This document shows positions 32,159 through 44,474 of a stretch of 64,000 nt of DNA, one piece after another. The notes below the pieces were generated by a model. It worked only from the letters and a program-made list of their open reading frames with translations. It was not told the origin of the DNA and did not search any database. Position numbers and translations under genes: made by a program. Location: NCBI GenBank assembly GCA_007449985.2, contig VIIQ02000184.1, forward strand, positions 86,514-150,513. Direction: 5' to 3'. Within the stretch, counting starts at the first letter, position 1; every line of letters begins with the position of its first letter. The DNA comes from Desmodesmus armatus (taxonomy: Eukaryota; Chlorophyta; Chlorophyceae; Sphaeropleales; Scenedesmaceae).

Positions 32159-35100
32159 GAGAGGGGCTATCCCCTCAGTGGTCGCCGTACCAGCATTGCC
32201 ATCATTGGGAGCAGTCAGGCAGGCAAGACCTTCGCCATCAGCAAGATTGTCGCAACAGGAGTGCTTGGTGCACGGCAGCTGCCTGCACGGCAAGTCAAGG
32301 AGGACCAGTTAGACTGCGTGCAGGATTTGAGTGAGGAGTACCAGCAGCGGTAAGCATGAAGGGGTGGTGATGGCTCAGGAATTGCACTGTGCCCCTGTGA
32401 CTCAGGGCAAACACTGCAGTGGGGTCACATTCGCCCAGACTTGGGGCAGGGCGGCCCTGATGGTCGAGCAGATGCAACTGGCATGCACCAAAGCGCAAAG
32501 ACATGCTGCTACACACGTATCCCCACTCATGCGACTCCACATCCACAAACTCTGCTTGCAAGCAATGTCAATCAATGCTGTCGGCCCATGAGTGTGCCAC
32601 CTGAGCTTGTGCCTGCCACGCATATGCGGGTGGGCATGCCTTTCTGCTTGCCAAGCATCTTGGTGGCCGTGCCAACGATACATGTCTTTGCTGCTGTCCC
32701 CATCACACATGTTGGTTGGCAAATTTGCAGTGTCAGCTATGTGTGTGTGGACAAGCTGGGCGCCACTTCTGCTGTGGAGGATGCAGCTGCCAAGGTGAGC
32801 TTTACGTTAGTTTACATGGGCTGATGCCAGCAGTTGCGCACACAGTGCTTCAGCTTCTGATGCTAGTCGTTGCTTCACCCTGAACTATTGTTTGCAGCCC
32901 ATTGATGAATTGTATGATTGCGTGCCAATCCGCAATGTAGTAGCAGGGCCTAAATGCATGCCACAGGTCAGGTTTGCGACAGCGTGCAGATGTGAGACCC
33001 TACGTCATCGCTGGTGCCATCGCAGGTTGAAGCGCATGCGGCGTCACTCTGTGCTTTCAGAGTTGAGGAGGGCGACTGCTCCAAGCCAGCACCTCCACCC
33101 CTCATCGGTACCCTCGGCAAGACAGGGGGCACGGCAGCGAGGTGAATGTGGCCCACAGGCTGTGGTCATCGACCAACAGGCACCAGGCCAGCTGGGCCTA
33201 TGTCAGCAGGGAGTACATCCAGAGTATGGCCCAGGACTACTTTGAGAAAAGGTGCGTGTTACCAGGGGTTGCAGCCAGTTCAACATCAGTCAGCAGCTGA
33301 TGCCAGCAGGAAAGGTGCAGGGCTGTCCAAACGTTGCACCGGCATCGCTCTGTTGATGGCACGTCTCTGAGGGCAGACAACGGGCATGCTGATCAGTATG
33401 GTGTTGCTGTGCCATCCTTTCAAAAACGACTCGTTATGTCCATTGCTGTTGCACTGTGCACTGATAATGATGGGCTACACGCCATGTCGAATCTGGAGCA
33501 CTCCGTTGCAGTTTTGGCTGGAAGGAAGCGTTCTTGCTGCATATCCATGTTTTTCAGAGTGTGTTGGTGTTGTCAGCTGACACATTTGCTACGTGCTCAA
33601 GGCTGTGACGTATTCTTGCACCTGGGTATCACCCTACAGGCTGCAAGGGTGGCCTCCTGGCAGCCCGGAGGTGAGCAGCAGGGCATCCGTCCTCGCACGT
33701 GTGGTGCAGCGCGGCCCAGAGCAGAAGGGGACCACGCGCATGGATGAGGAGTTGAAGAAGTACCAGCAGGCAATCGACAGCAGCACAGCATACGAGTTCC
33801 CCATCCAGCAGCAGCTGCAGGATGTGCTAGGGCAGGCAGTGTGCGTGCACGGCATGGCTGGCCCTCTCATCAGCGTCCTGGCGGTGGTGATTGACATGTT
33901 GTCCCTGGTCACCAGCTGCACGCCACAGCAGACGATGGTGCCTGTGCAGCAGCTGCTGCCTCTGCTGCCTGAGTGGCTGCAGACGCCGCTGAAGCACCCC
34001 GAGCTGCGTGAGGTGCTGCCGCTGCTGCTTGTCAATGAAAGTGTTGCTGTCTACCACCCAGGCTGGGAGGATGTGCTGCAAGTGCGGATTGAGGTGCGCA
34101 CTCATTGGAGTATTCTGTTTTGCAGTCACAAGGCCCACGGCTTGTTACTTGCTAGGCTGTGACAGCATGCTGACTCATCATTGTGAGTTACTCTCGACCC
34201 ATCATTGTGAGTTGCTCTCGACCCAGGCTTCTAGCCTGTGCAGTGTGACGTCACACTGCACAAGACACACACGCTGTGTGCTTTGCCACCATAGAGCCTG
34301 CCGCTGACTGAGAATTATCATGTAGCACTGGTTGGGCCCTGAGAGGCTGGAGGCAGGTTGGCGCAGTGACCATCTGCTTTGCTTGTCCTCCAAAACTAGT
34401 ATGCACTGCATATGCGGCACAAGCTATGGTTCATGCAGCATGCCTGATGTGTGTTGGTGTCCTGCTGCTGTTTTGCTCTCCTGCTTGACAGATCATCGAC
34501 GCAGTCGGTCACAATGAGAGCAGCCCTCTGAGATTCAGGGCCATCAGCAGCGCACATGCCAAGCCGCACGTCATGCTGTGGACCAGCAAAGTCCACAATC
34601 AGGCTGACATCTGGAGCCTGGTGAAGGCACCTGCTCTGCTCGAGGCTTTCAGTGCCTGGAAGAATGCGCGAGGGCAGCCTGGGCCTGCTGCGGCTGGCAG
34701 CAGCTGCTCCTACTCTGTGTCGGTGGCTCTGTCCTGGTGCGTCTGGCTGGAACCTGGCGTGACTGCTTGCGTCATACCAAAGGGGTCCTCTCACTACCTT
34801 CTGAGCAGAGTTTCAGGAATGCCATCATGGGAGTTGGTGTTCTTGTGCAAGGCCAGTTGTGTTCAATTCGAAGTTGCCGACTGTGATCGACATGCAGAGG
34901 CTGCCTGTTCAACAGTGCAGTGCTGCATCCACATCAGCGGATTAAATTCAACCTCATGCCTGTCTGCTGCTGTGATGGTGGTGCTTGCAGGGACAAGGAT
35001 GGCTACAAGGACAGCAAGGGTGTCAAGGAGGGTGTGGCAGGTGCTCCGTACGTCAACAGGCTGGGTCTAAACCCAGAGGTGCCCCAGCAGCAGGCGCAGA

Positions 35101-38100
35101 TCAACAAGCAGCAGGAGCAGGAGTTCAGGAAGAACCTTGCTGACGAGTTTGTGGCAACTGGTGTTGGCAACGATCCTGTCACAGCAGAGTGAGTGGTCGC
35201 CGCTGCTGCAGTGCACACCCTGTGCCAATGGCAAACCTTGTCGGCTTCATAAATGCACCCAGCGCTGCACTGCGCTGTCACTGTGTTGAACGGTTCAACA
35301 CAGTGACAGCGCATTGTACAGCCACAGCGGCAGTCTCTGTCATGCTGTAGCAATCATCACCTCTGCCTGCCAGCACAGAAAGCCTCTTGCAGAACTGCTA
35401 CCGCTACTTTGAACAGCCACGGTGACTGAATGTCACATGATGCTTATCGGCGTTAATTGTAGGTTTAATCCTCCTCACCAGCCTGCACTTCAAGCAGCCT
35501 GCACTTCAAGCAGCCTGCACTTCAAGCAGCCACAGCGGCTCAATAGCTGCACAGCACACCATCAGTAGCTGCACAGCATACCACTTTGTGCAATGTTTGG
35601 CTTGACACAAGCTCCTTTTGCAGTTGCTGCAGCATGCGTTCACAACATGCTGTGCACATACTTTCTACTGTGGTGGTGAATGTGTTGACACCGCCTGCTG
35701 TGTACTTTTCTGGTTGCATCTGCAGGGAAGCAGCAGCCTTCATCGAGGCTTGCATCCCGGTGGTGGCTGGAACCTTCTGCATTGGCCACACGCTGGAGTG
35801 CCTGCTGCAGCCGCACCCAGCAGCAGGGTCTAGGCGGCAGCGTGCTCCTGCCTGGACGGCAAACAGGCAGCACCTGGCAGCAGCTCGAAAAGCAGCCAAC
35901 TACATCGGTTTTGAGCAGCTGCTGCTGTGGCGGCCTGCCTTGATCGACGCTGTTGAATGGCTCGAGGCTGAGGCGTCAGCAAGCCAGCAGGAGCGGGGGG
36001 AGCTGCAGCGGGTTGTTGCTGCCGGCAGGCCTGCTGACCCGCTGCTGGGGACGCCTGCTGCCGATGCAGCGTTCCTAGCAGTGCTGCGGAAGAGCGGCTG
36101 CCTGGCAGCCAAGCCAGAGAACAGCTGCTGGCGCAGGAGGGCACCCTGCAGCTGGTCAACCAGCTGCGGAATGCTCGAGACCAGGGTGGCGCGCCTGGCT
36201 GCGACATGCAGAGGCCCTCTGTCAAGTGGGTGGGGGAGTACCGTGCCTGGGTGCAAGAGGTTTTGAAGACGACCAGTCAGGCCGCAGCCGAGCAGTTTGT
36301 CACGCAAGTGCAGCCGCCCGTCAGCAGCAGCATCAGTGCCGTGTCAGCAACTGCGCGATTGCAGCAGCTGCTGCAGTGCATTGAGACTCCCAAGTTGAAG
36401 CCTGCTAGCAGCCCTGCTGAGCAGCAGCTGCGGCAGCTGCAGAAGCTGCTGACCAGTGGCCTCGATGAGCTGCAGCAGCCCTTTTGCAACCAGGTTGTAG
36501 AGCTGCTGCTGAGCTGGGATGAAGGGGGCAGTAGCCTGTCGGAGGCCGCCAATGCACGCATTGATGTGCTGCATGGGCTGCTGCTTCCTGTGGTGAAGCC
36601 TGTGGCAGTCACGCTGTCAGCACAGGCCATGGCGAACAAGGCTCGGAGCAGCAGGGACAACGGGTCTGCAGACCTTCTGTCTTCAACAGAAGCAGTTCTG
36701 CAGCAGGTGGGGCACAGCTTGCAGACAGCAAGCCATCAGCTGTTTGGCAGCAGCATGGCAGGGCTGCTGTGTGACCTCAACCTGCGCCGGTCTCTGCGGC
36801 GCCTGATGTTTGACAACCATGTGAAAAGTGTGCAGCAAGACCGCTGGCTGGCCAAGAGGTAAGTGGGCAAGATGGAGTCACGCAGTCTCTCTTGCCATCA
36901 CCATAACAGCTTTGAAAGCGGATGTCTTGTCATCAGTGGTGCACAGGACACCCAGCCTACTTGCACCACCCGATGTGTGGCGTGCCTGTCATGCATCAGT
37001 TTAGAAAGTTGTGGTGTGGCTCTGTACCTGCGATGCAAGAGCAACTTGCTTTAACTCACCATGTCTTGCAAGCAATCGTGTGTGAGTCAGTTGTACGGTT
37101 CCTTGCTAGGTGAGCCCTACTTGAAGTTCAAGCCTTGAAGGTTGCACAACTGATGTTCAACATACAGGCCAAAGGCTGAATAATGCGCCACACTGTGTGT
37201 GTTGCTGCCGCTGCCTGCTGTAGTGTGCTGATGTACAGGGTCGAGGAGGAGTGGTATGCTGCTGCAGATGCAGCACTCAGAGACGTCCCCGATCAGAAGC
37301 ACAGCTCTAAGCTTCCAGTGCAGCTGCAGCTGCAGGCCACCCTCGGCCGCCTGCATGCAGTCCTGCAGCATCTGGTCCACGGCCTGGCTGGCAGGACAGC
37401 AAAGGCACTTGAGAGCACTGTGTTGGGCCTGCTGACAAAGCGGGTGTTTTCCTGCAGCCTCATCACACAGCTGCACCTATGTGGCAAGGACGACTACGGG
37501 AGCCCTTACCAGGGCTGCTTGCGCAAGCAAGGGTCTCTCACCAGCTCCCACTCGTAAGTTGCAACGACTGCAGGCATCGTCCGTAGTAGCCACGTGGGGG
37601 GGGGGGGGCTGTCTATTTGAGCATGCTCCAGCAGGAAACCCGTTCTTTGCGTCTGTGAGTTCAGAGATGTGTCGCTGCACAGGGTCATGCATTCGAGCAG
37701 TTACAGTGGGTGCACATCAGAATCACATGGAGTGGGGTTGCAAACAGCCCAGCAGTCTCTGCATGTACCGCTGCCGTGTGTGGCGCACATACCAAAGATG
37801 GTGACACCTGCATGCCTTCCTGCAGCCCTGAGTGCCATTCACTCATCTGGCTGATGCCATCACGGTGCTATGCAGGTACAAAGCCCAGCAGCATCACATC
37901 CTGGGCGGTGTGGCTGCTGTACGCTTCCTTGCTCCACCGCTGTTGGGCGAGGACCAGTCATCAGCAGCATGGCGCGACCTGCAGCAGCAGCAGCAGGAGG
38001 TGCTGAATCACTTCAACATCCAGATCGCAGTCCTGCAGCAGTTAATCAAGGACTGCAGCGCTGCAGCCTCCAGCCTGCCTGATGCAGCAGCAGCTGTGCC

Positions 38101-38561
38101 GGACAGTTCAGGCCCACCAAGCACCAACGCAGAAGCAGGTGTTGCAGCAGGAGCAGGTGCAGCTCATGTTGCTGCTGCGGGTGTGACACCAGCAGAACCA
38201 GCTGCAGCTGCATCACCTGGATTTGCCAACCAAACAGACCTCTATGCAGCGTCTGTTGCTGCCGCAGGTGTGACACCAGCAGAGAAGCTGCAGCTGCAGC
38301 TGCCGCACCGTGTCTGTTAGTCAAGCATACCTCTATGTTATTGTTGCGCGGTTCTAGTTCCTGCGTTTAGGGGCTCTTGCAGGCCCCTGACATCATATAA
38401 CATCAGTAGAGTTGTGTTTCAGTATGTTTTGATGTGTTTTCAAGCGTCAGCAGCTGCCAGAAGGGGGCGCACAGCCGCCAGCATGCCTTGTTGTCGCCGA
38501 CAGTCAGCACATCACACGACATCAACAGCTGCCTCAGAAGGCTTGCTGCTTCCCTCCCTGA

Positions 38562-38593
<32 letters not shown>

Positions 38594-41500
38594 CTGGCTG
38601 CACAATGCAGGGGTGCACATGCGGGACATGTACCTCCCCCACCCTTGGTACCACATGGGGCGCTTGGTGGTGGTGGAGATGGAGGGGCAGTACATGGTGG
38701 TCTTGGCCGACATCCAAGCCACCATCATGTACGAATTTGGGCCATGTCCACTCACCATGCCCCAGCTCAAGGCAAAGGTGGCGAGCAGCAACGCCCCAAA
38801 GCTGCTTGTCACCGACAAGGAGCATCCAGAGTTGCTTGCGGCCCTCAAGAATGCGGGCGTGGTGGCCAGCAGGGCAGCAAGAGTCAAGTTGGTTGCCTTC
38901 GCAGCAATCTCCCACGCACTGAAGGCCTTTGACCCAGCAATGGTGCACACTATCATTCAGCTCTACCAGCAGGTGCCAGGCCCCATGGTCCCCTCACCCG
39001 CCCAAGAGCCCACCGCAACATTACAGGACGCTCAGCCTGCCCTGGCAGCACCTCAACCAGCAGCAGCAGCAGCAGCAGCAACAGTGCCGCAAGTACAGCT
39101 GGTGGTGACCCCCGACGCACCTCCTATACAGCAACAGGCAGCCCCAGCAGCACCCCAAGCAGCACCAGCACCAGCACCAGCACCACCACCAGCTGCAGCA
39201 GCACCAGCAGCCGCAGCGGTAGGAGCAGCAGCAGCCGGCATAGCAGGTGTCGGCTTGGGTGACCAGCCCGGGCTCGCTGGTGTTGTTGGTGGCGGGGCTG
39301 CTGCAGCTGCAGACACCCCTGCAGAGCTGGCCGCTCAGATTGATGCCTGGCTGAAGCGACCCCGCCAGCCTGGCTGCAAGGTGAGATACAAACAGCACCA
39401 TGCAGTGACTGCTTGAGCATGCCAGGAATTTGAAGGCTGCTGCTTCTGATACTCAAGAAGCTGCAGCAGCTGCTGATGTCCAGCATTTCTGGCATCCACT
39501 CGTCTAGTTGCCCGAAGAGCCTTTAGGGGCTTTACGCCTGTTGACATCATGCTGATGCGCCTCTGCTTGACTCTGCATCTTTGTCTGCTTATGTCGTGAT
39601 TGAAGCGCATTGTCTTCTCGCGGAAGGACAAGCAAGACTGGCGGGAGGCAGTGGATCTGTTGGCAGGCAAGATCAACGAGCCACGCTGGTCCCTGGAGAA
39701 CATCAAGCAGAGGCTGGAGGCCACACTGTTGCTCGTTGAGAAGAGCACACGCCCAGGTGAAACCTTGGTTGGCACACAGATTTCATAGGCTTATGACCAA
39801 CTTGGCATACTGGTGGGTGTGTGGGGTTGTGTGTTGGCGTGGGGGGGGGGGGGGGTAATGGGCACTGGCCGTAGTCGTGTCTTGCAGGCCCTGCATGTAC
39901 GGTACATGAGTGTGCCACACCACCACACTAATCATGATCACTCCAGAGACTTACACTCACACCCAGTGTGCTTGCTGTGTGCTGCTTCTAGGCCGGCGTG
40001 ACACCTACTACATCATGAAGGGAGTGGATGGAGGAGAGGCCAAGAGGTCCTTCACGGAGGTGCACGACTACCTCAAGTCACACGGTAAGTCTGAACATTG
40101 ATCATCATTGTTGGGCAGGGTGACATCTGTCATGCGATGACATTTGTGCCAAGTACGGTTCAACGACAGCCAGGGTTTAGGGCCAGGGTCCAGGCCCCCA
40201 AAGACTCTCAACCCTGCACTATGCATGCTGGCAGTAGTTGATTGGTTGGGCGTCTTCATCCGTATGGATGGATGCATGGGGCTGTTTTGGGTTAGACGGG
40301 ATGGCCATCACTTTGGCGGGTGCTGTCCCGGCTGCTTTCACAGAATTACTACAAGTACTGCCTGGCCCAGGCAGTTCACATGGCGTGTGACCTGGGGGCA
40401 GCATGCATGTGGTCATATGACCCATGCAGCTGATAGTTTGCTGCTGCCAGTGCTGAGGCTGGTACCACCAGGATCAACACCCCTCAAGAGGTCACATGCC
40501 CAACATGCCGATGGCTTGGCCGGTGAAACTTTTACTCATGTTCTTGTAGTATGCTATGTGTTGAATCCAACCTCTTTGTGCGGTGTAAATGTTAATGCAG
40601 ACCAGGACAACATGAACCCTGGCCCACCACATGGTGAAGACGGCCTTCAGGATGCGGCTGACTGCGGCGGCAAAGCTGGCCCCAGCTCCCGCAAGAGGCC
40701 CACCAGTGTGCTAGGAGCTGCATCGGGTGCAGGCAGCAGCTTTAAGGCGCCCCGCACAGATGCCTCAGGGGCAGCAGGGCTAGCCGCTAGTGCTGATGCA
40801 GATGAGGCTATGCCAGACGCACCGGGTGCAGTTGGTGAGGTGGAGGAGCCAGCGCTGCCGACAGCTACAGCAGCAGAGCCAGCAGAAGCGGCAGCAGAGC
40901 CAGCTGGAGCAGCAGTAGCAGCAGCTGCAGCACCAAGCAGCACAGAGCAAAGTCCCAGGAAGCGCAATCCCCCAGTTAACATCGACCCGGCGCAGCTGGT
41001 GGCGGACGGCAAGCTGCAGCTGGGGCGTCAGTTCTGGCGCCTTGGCCAAGACAAGGCTGAGTATGATGTGGAGGTCTTCGTTGAGAAGGATACAGGAGGT
41101 GCAGGTGAGATTATCTGCTAAGTCAGCACTGAGTGCAGTGCAGCCTTGTCAACAGCAAACCATGCTCTGCATGCGCTGAGAAGTCACCTCATGATCAACT
41201 CAGGTGGCTTTTTGCTTGACCGCACGAAGCAGCCACTCAGCTGCAGCCCCAGAATGCCGACACTTTTTTGGCGGGTGCGACAAACGGGGAAAGAGTTACT
41301 TTGGCGGAACGCTTGTACTTGACCGAGAGGCCTGCGCCCTGGTGCAGGGCACTTCTTTGATGACATTCAGCCTTGCCACATGACTAGTGACAAGGTGTAC
41401 ACCAGCAAGGCCTCACTTTGCCACCATGTGCTGATTTTATCTGTGATGTTTGCATTTCCGTGCTGCCCTGCTCACAGTATGCTTCAAGCTGCCTAAAGAC

Positions 41501-41707
41501 AAGACTGAGTACTCACACGTCAGCCCCCTGTGCAAGAATGCCTGGAACAGAATGGTTGCAGCAGCAGCGGGACACCCAGACACCCTGAGCGGCTGGAAAA
41601 GACGCAAGACAAGGCAGTCTATCCGCCCAAAGGAGGCGTTTGTGCCCGTGAAGGTGACCCTGCCTAATGGTGACATCACAGCTTACAAGCGCATCACAGA
41701 GCTGTGA
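32159..41707 (+). CDS. copy A: large P-loop protein with C-terminal RAMA-like module, family unrecognised
   Basis: Sixteen exons: 32159-32349, 32420-32794, 32898-32966, 33026-33251, 33640-34093, 34492-34736, 34991-35188, 35374-35421, 35726-36858, 37224-37553, 37876-38267, 38611-39380, 39606-39756, 39992-40084, 40601-41104, 41478-41707 (about 1,803 codons). Exon 1 has a Walker A/G1 loop, IIGSSQAGKT. No clear Walker B or G4 motif was found. The middle (exons 5-11) is helical, Leu/Gln/Ala-rich. Exon 12 has a beta-rich stretch (GRLVVVEMEGQYMVVLADI) and an Ala/Pro linker. Exons 13-14 form a small domain (WSLENIKQRLEATLLLVEKS, RRDTYYIMKGVD). Exon 15 has a basic patch and the motif AMPDAP, then QLVADGKLQLGRQFWRLG. 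Exon 16 has HVSPLCKNAWNRM...GWKRR and ends YKRITEL. The pair QLVADG...SPL-AW...GW resembles a RAMA domain; this is inference. All phases join only if three single bases are missing (about 32584, 33127 and 36115). The 5' end is unresolved. Confidence 0.65.
34176..34223. repeat. 24-bp tandem duplication in an intron of copy A
   Basis: CATCATTGTGAGTTACTCTC plus GACC is present twice, differing at one base. Confidence 0.85.
35272..35312. repeat. perfect 41-bp palindrome in an intron of copy A
   Basis: A 20-base arm GCGCTGTCACTGTGTTGAAC is followed by one base and its exact reverse complement. It lies in the intron between exons 7 and 8. Confidence 0.95.
35479..35526. repeat. three tandem copies of a 16-bp unit
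   Basis: CAGCCTGCACTTCAAG occurs three times in a row in the intron between exons 8 and 9 of copy A. Confidence 0.9.
38563..38592 (+). repeat. (CTG)10 tract just before a 3' splice site of copy A
   Basis: Ten CTG units end 18 bases before the acceptor at 38610 of exon 12. They occupy the position of the pyrimidine tract. Confidence 0.85.
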
Positions 41708-42398
41708 GTGGAGCCAGTGAGTCTGACGACTGTGGGCCTCATGGCGCTACGTGCGATGTGAGGCAGGTTTGTGGGTTTTGCATTGCACTGCCAGGATCAG
41801 TGCAATGCTGGAGTGCGTGAGTCAATTGTCAGATGGACCGGCTTCTTGCTGAGTGTTGTGATGCAACCCTTCACACAGCACAGCCATGGCTGCCAAAGCT
41901 GCTGCTCTTCAGTGCTATGTTGCTGATTGGTGCTGGTGTGCTCCTGTGTGTCAGTTGTGTTGAAATGTCACTCATGTCACACAGAGCCGCTTGCCCATAG
42001 CCTTGTCGCTCTGTTGGGAGTGTTTGGTCACCCATAAGTTATGTGGTGTTGGTGGACGTAAGTGTTTTGGCTTGATTATGGTTTGTCACTGTCACACCGT
42101 CGCATCATCTTGATGCCGCCCCATGTCCGGCCGGTTGTTTTGTCTGTGGGTTTGTTCGTTGTTCCAGCTGTGTTGGTCATTCAGTTGTCTTCCTGGTTGT
42201 CAGATCGACTCGTTTGTCCCAGGCTTTCTCCCTTGAGAGGGGGGCCTGGGCCTGCACGCCCACTGCAGAGTGAGTGCTTGCTGTCCCGCTTGCGATTTTG
42301 AGCTAGCCTGAGTCAGTAGTCGTGTACGATGCCATCCAATCAGACACATTGCGAGTGATGACGAGTCGCAGAATCATGGCGCTGGGCGTCGTGCCTAT
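41708..42398. other. downstream region of copy A, no gene seen
   Basis: Probably the 3' UTR and spacer of copy A. No clear TGTAA-type polyadenylation signal was found close to the stop. Confidence 0.4.
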
Positions 42399-42498
42399 GC
42401 TATGCTGTCGTTCGCTGAGTGTGCACAGGCACAGTACAGGACTCCTGTACTGGACTCCTGTACTGTGCCTGTGCACACTCAGCGCACGACAGCATAGC
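42399..42498. repeat. 100-bp foldback with long arms
   Basis: The arm GCTATGCTGTCGTTCGCTGA followed by GTGTGCACAGGCACAGTACA is mirrored by TGTACTGTGCCTGTGCACAC and TCAGCGCACGACAGCATAGC. Mismatches are few, and a short centre repeats ACTCCTGTACTG. Confidence 0.9.
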
Positions 42499-42504
42499 AC
42501 AAGC

Positions 42505-42525
42505 ATTTGTTACAGTGTAACAAAT
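42505..42525. repeat. 21-bp perfect palindrome
   Basis: ATTTGTTACA, one base, then TGTAACAAAT, seven bases after the 100-bp foldback. Confidence 0.85.
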
Positions 42526-44474
42526 CTTGGCGCTTCGCTGTGACAGATCGCCCTTTGGAGTGAGTGTCTGGTGGTAGCCGGCCTCGCTCATGTGGAGTTC
42601 AAGTCAGTGAGACCTGTGCGGCTTGCATCTGACACTGCATGGGTGTTCTGCTGCTGGGAAGAAGCCGCCTTGTGAAACGTCTGCAACTTGAATCAAACTT
42701 ACTAAAATACCCAGGAGAGGAAGGCACAGACAAAATTGCTTCATAGATTGGGGTGTTTGCTACTACAAGGAAGGCACGTAAGGCTGATCAGACATGCACA
42801 AGAGACTTCTAGAGTAGGAACACACATAATGCCTGTAGCCAGGACGTTGCAAGACGCTGCCACCTTCATTGTCCAGCTTGCTGAGCAGCAGCAAAAGCAG
42901 GAAGCAGCCACCGGAAGCAGCGCCCAATGTGGAACTTAGCATGCCGTGTGGCTGCGAAGGTGTTTGAAGATTATGAATCGTGTTGACGAGATGCATTTGC
43001 ATGTAATTCCGAAAGTGCCCCCCCCCCCACACACACACACACAAACACATGTGTGTACCTGCTCGATGCACTCGTGTGTTCTACAATCACGCAAACCCCT
43101 CCCCCCCCCCCCTGCCGTGTACAGGATGCGAATAACCCGCCTTACATGTTCAAGCCGCTTGATGTGGCAGCACACCACTCAGCACTTGATGCGCTGCCGC
43201 TTGCACTGCTGCCTTCCATCCGGCTTAGCAGCTGCTGGCCGCCGCTTGCGTCCTGCCTAGACACGGCCGACTGCCGGTCAGCTGTCAGAGCGGGAATATG
43301 AGCTGACCGCTTGGCTGCTGCCCTGTTGCTTAGCAGTTGCTGCCTGCTGCTTGCGCTGCTGCTTGCCAGCCTTATGCGGGATTTGGGTGCTGGCATATCG
43401 ACAAGCAGTGGAAAATCAGTGTGCTGCTGACACCTGCTGGATCCGCATGCAACACTGTTGAACCTGCACTAAAGCACCTCACGGCCCCTACACAACGTGG
43501 CATGTATTGAGTGTTGTCAAATTGCAAGATCCCCTTGGGCCAGCTGGCCGGCAGCACATGATGTACATTCACAGCATGTGCACAAACCCAACATAGCTGA
43601 CTCTTGGAAGTCTTCTGACATCCTAAAGGAAAAAACACGCAACAAGTGACACGTGTAGAACCATGGTAGCGTTAGCATTTGCAGCCGAGAGTCTCATGGG
43701 TGCAAGCAACGGACTAGCCATGAAAAGCGGTCATTCCACCGCAAAAGCGAGGTCTAATTATCTACGATTGACCAAAACAACTCGTACAAACAAGTCCAGA
43801 AGCCCAGAAAGGCAACCTAACCCCTTGGGCAACTCGGAAAAAAAGCACCCAGCGCCCAAACGCACACATCCAGCCACCCATGCTGCCGCCCCCTTGCAGA
43901 AGAAACCATTTGTAACGGTATAACGATGTGGAGACTTCGCAGCACACCCAGTGAGTGACAGTACGCTTGGTAAACAGACCGCAAAAGCGTCCTCCGGCAG
44001 CTGCAGCAACAACTAGACTGCTGCATACCTTATCATAGCACGACACGGCCCAACATACGCTAAAACAGACACAACCAGCGTATGCTGGCACGTGGCAGGG
44101 TTGTCGGCAAGCATGCCTGGCACTACCCCCCCCCCCCCCCCCCACGCATCACCAGCCGTGTGTGCATGTCCCAGCCCCAGTCTCCAGGTGTCGTCTTCAT
44201 CGGGCGCGCCCGCGCGAGTGCGCATGTAATGGTTGACGCTAGTCATAGCAGTTGGCGCCTTTGATGGCTCCCTCAGGGAGCGACGGCCAGAGATGCAGCT
44301 GAACACATGCTCGGAGTCGCTCTCAGGCAGCTTGTTGCTCATTGGCACGCGCACACACTGCCACTCCCCAGACCTGCAGACAGGGCACTGGCGCAGCCGT
44401 GCCGCAAGCCACATGCCACATGTGAGCGGGTGAGCTCTCCGACGAGGGACACTATGTGGTTGTGGGAACCTGGC
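42526..44474. other. spacer with homopolymer C tracts, no gene seen
   Basis: It contains C runs at 43018-43028 (followed by a CA repeat) and near 43100-43111, and an 18-C run at 44126-44143. Open frames are short and overlap on both strands. Confidence 0.4.
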
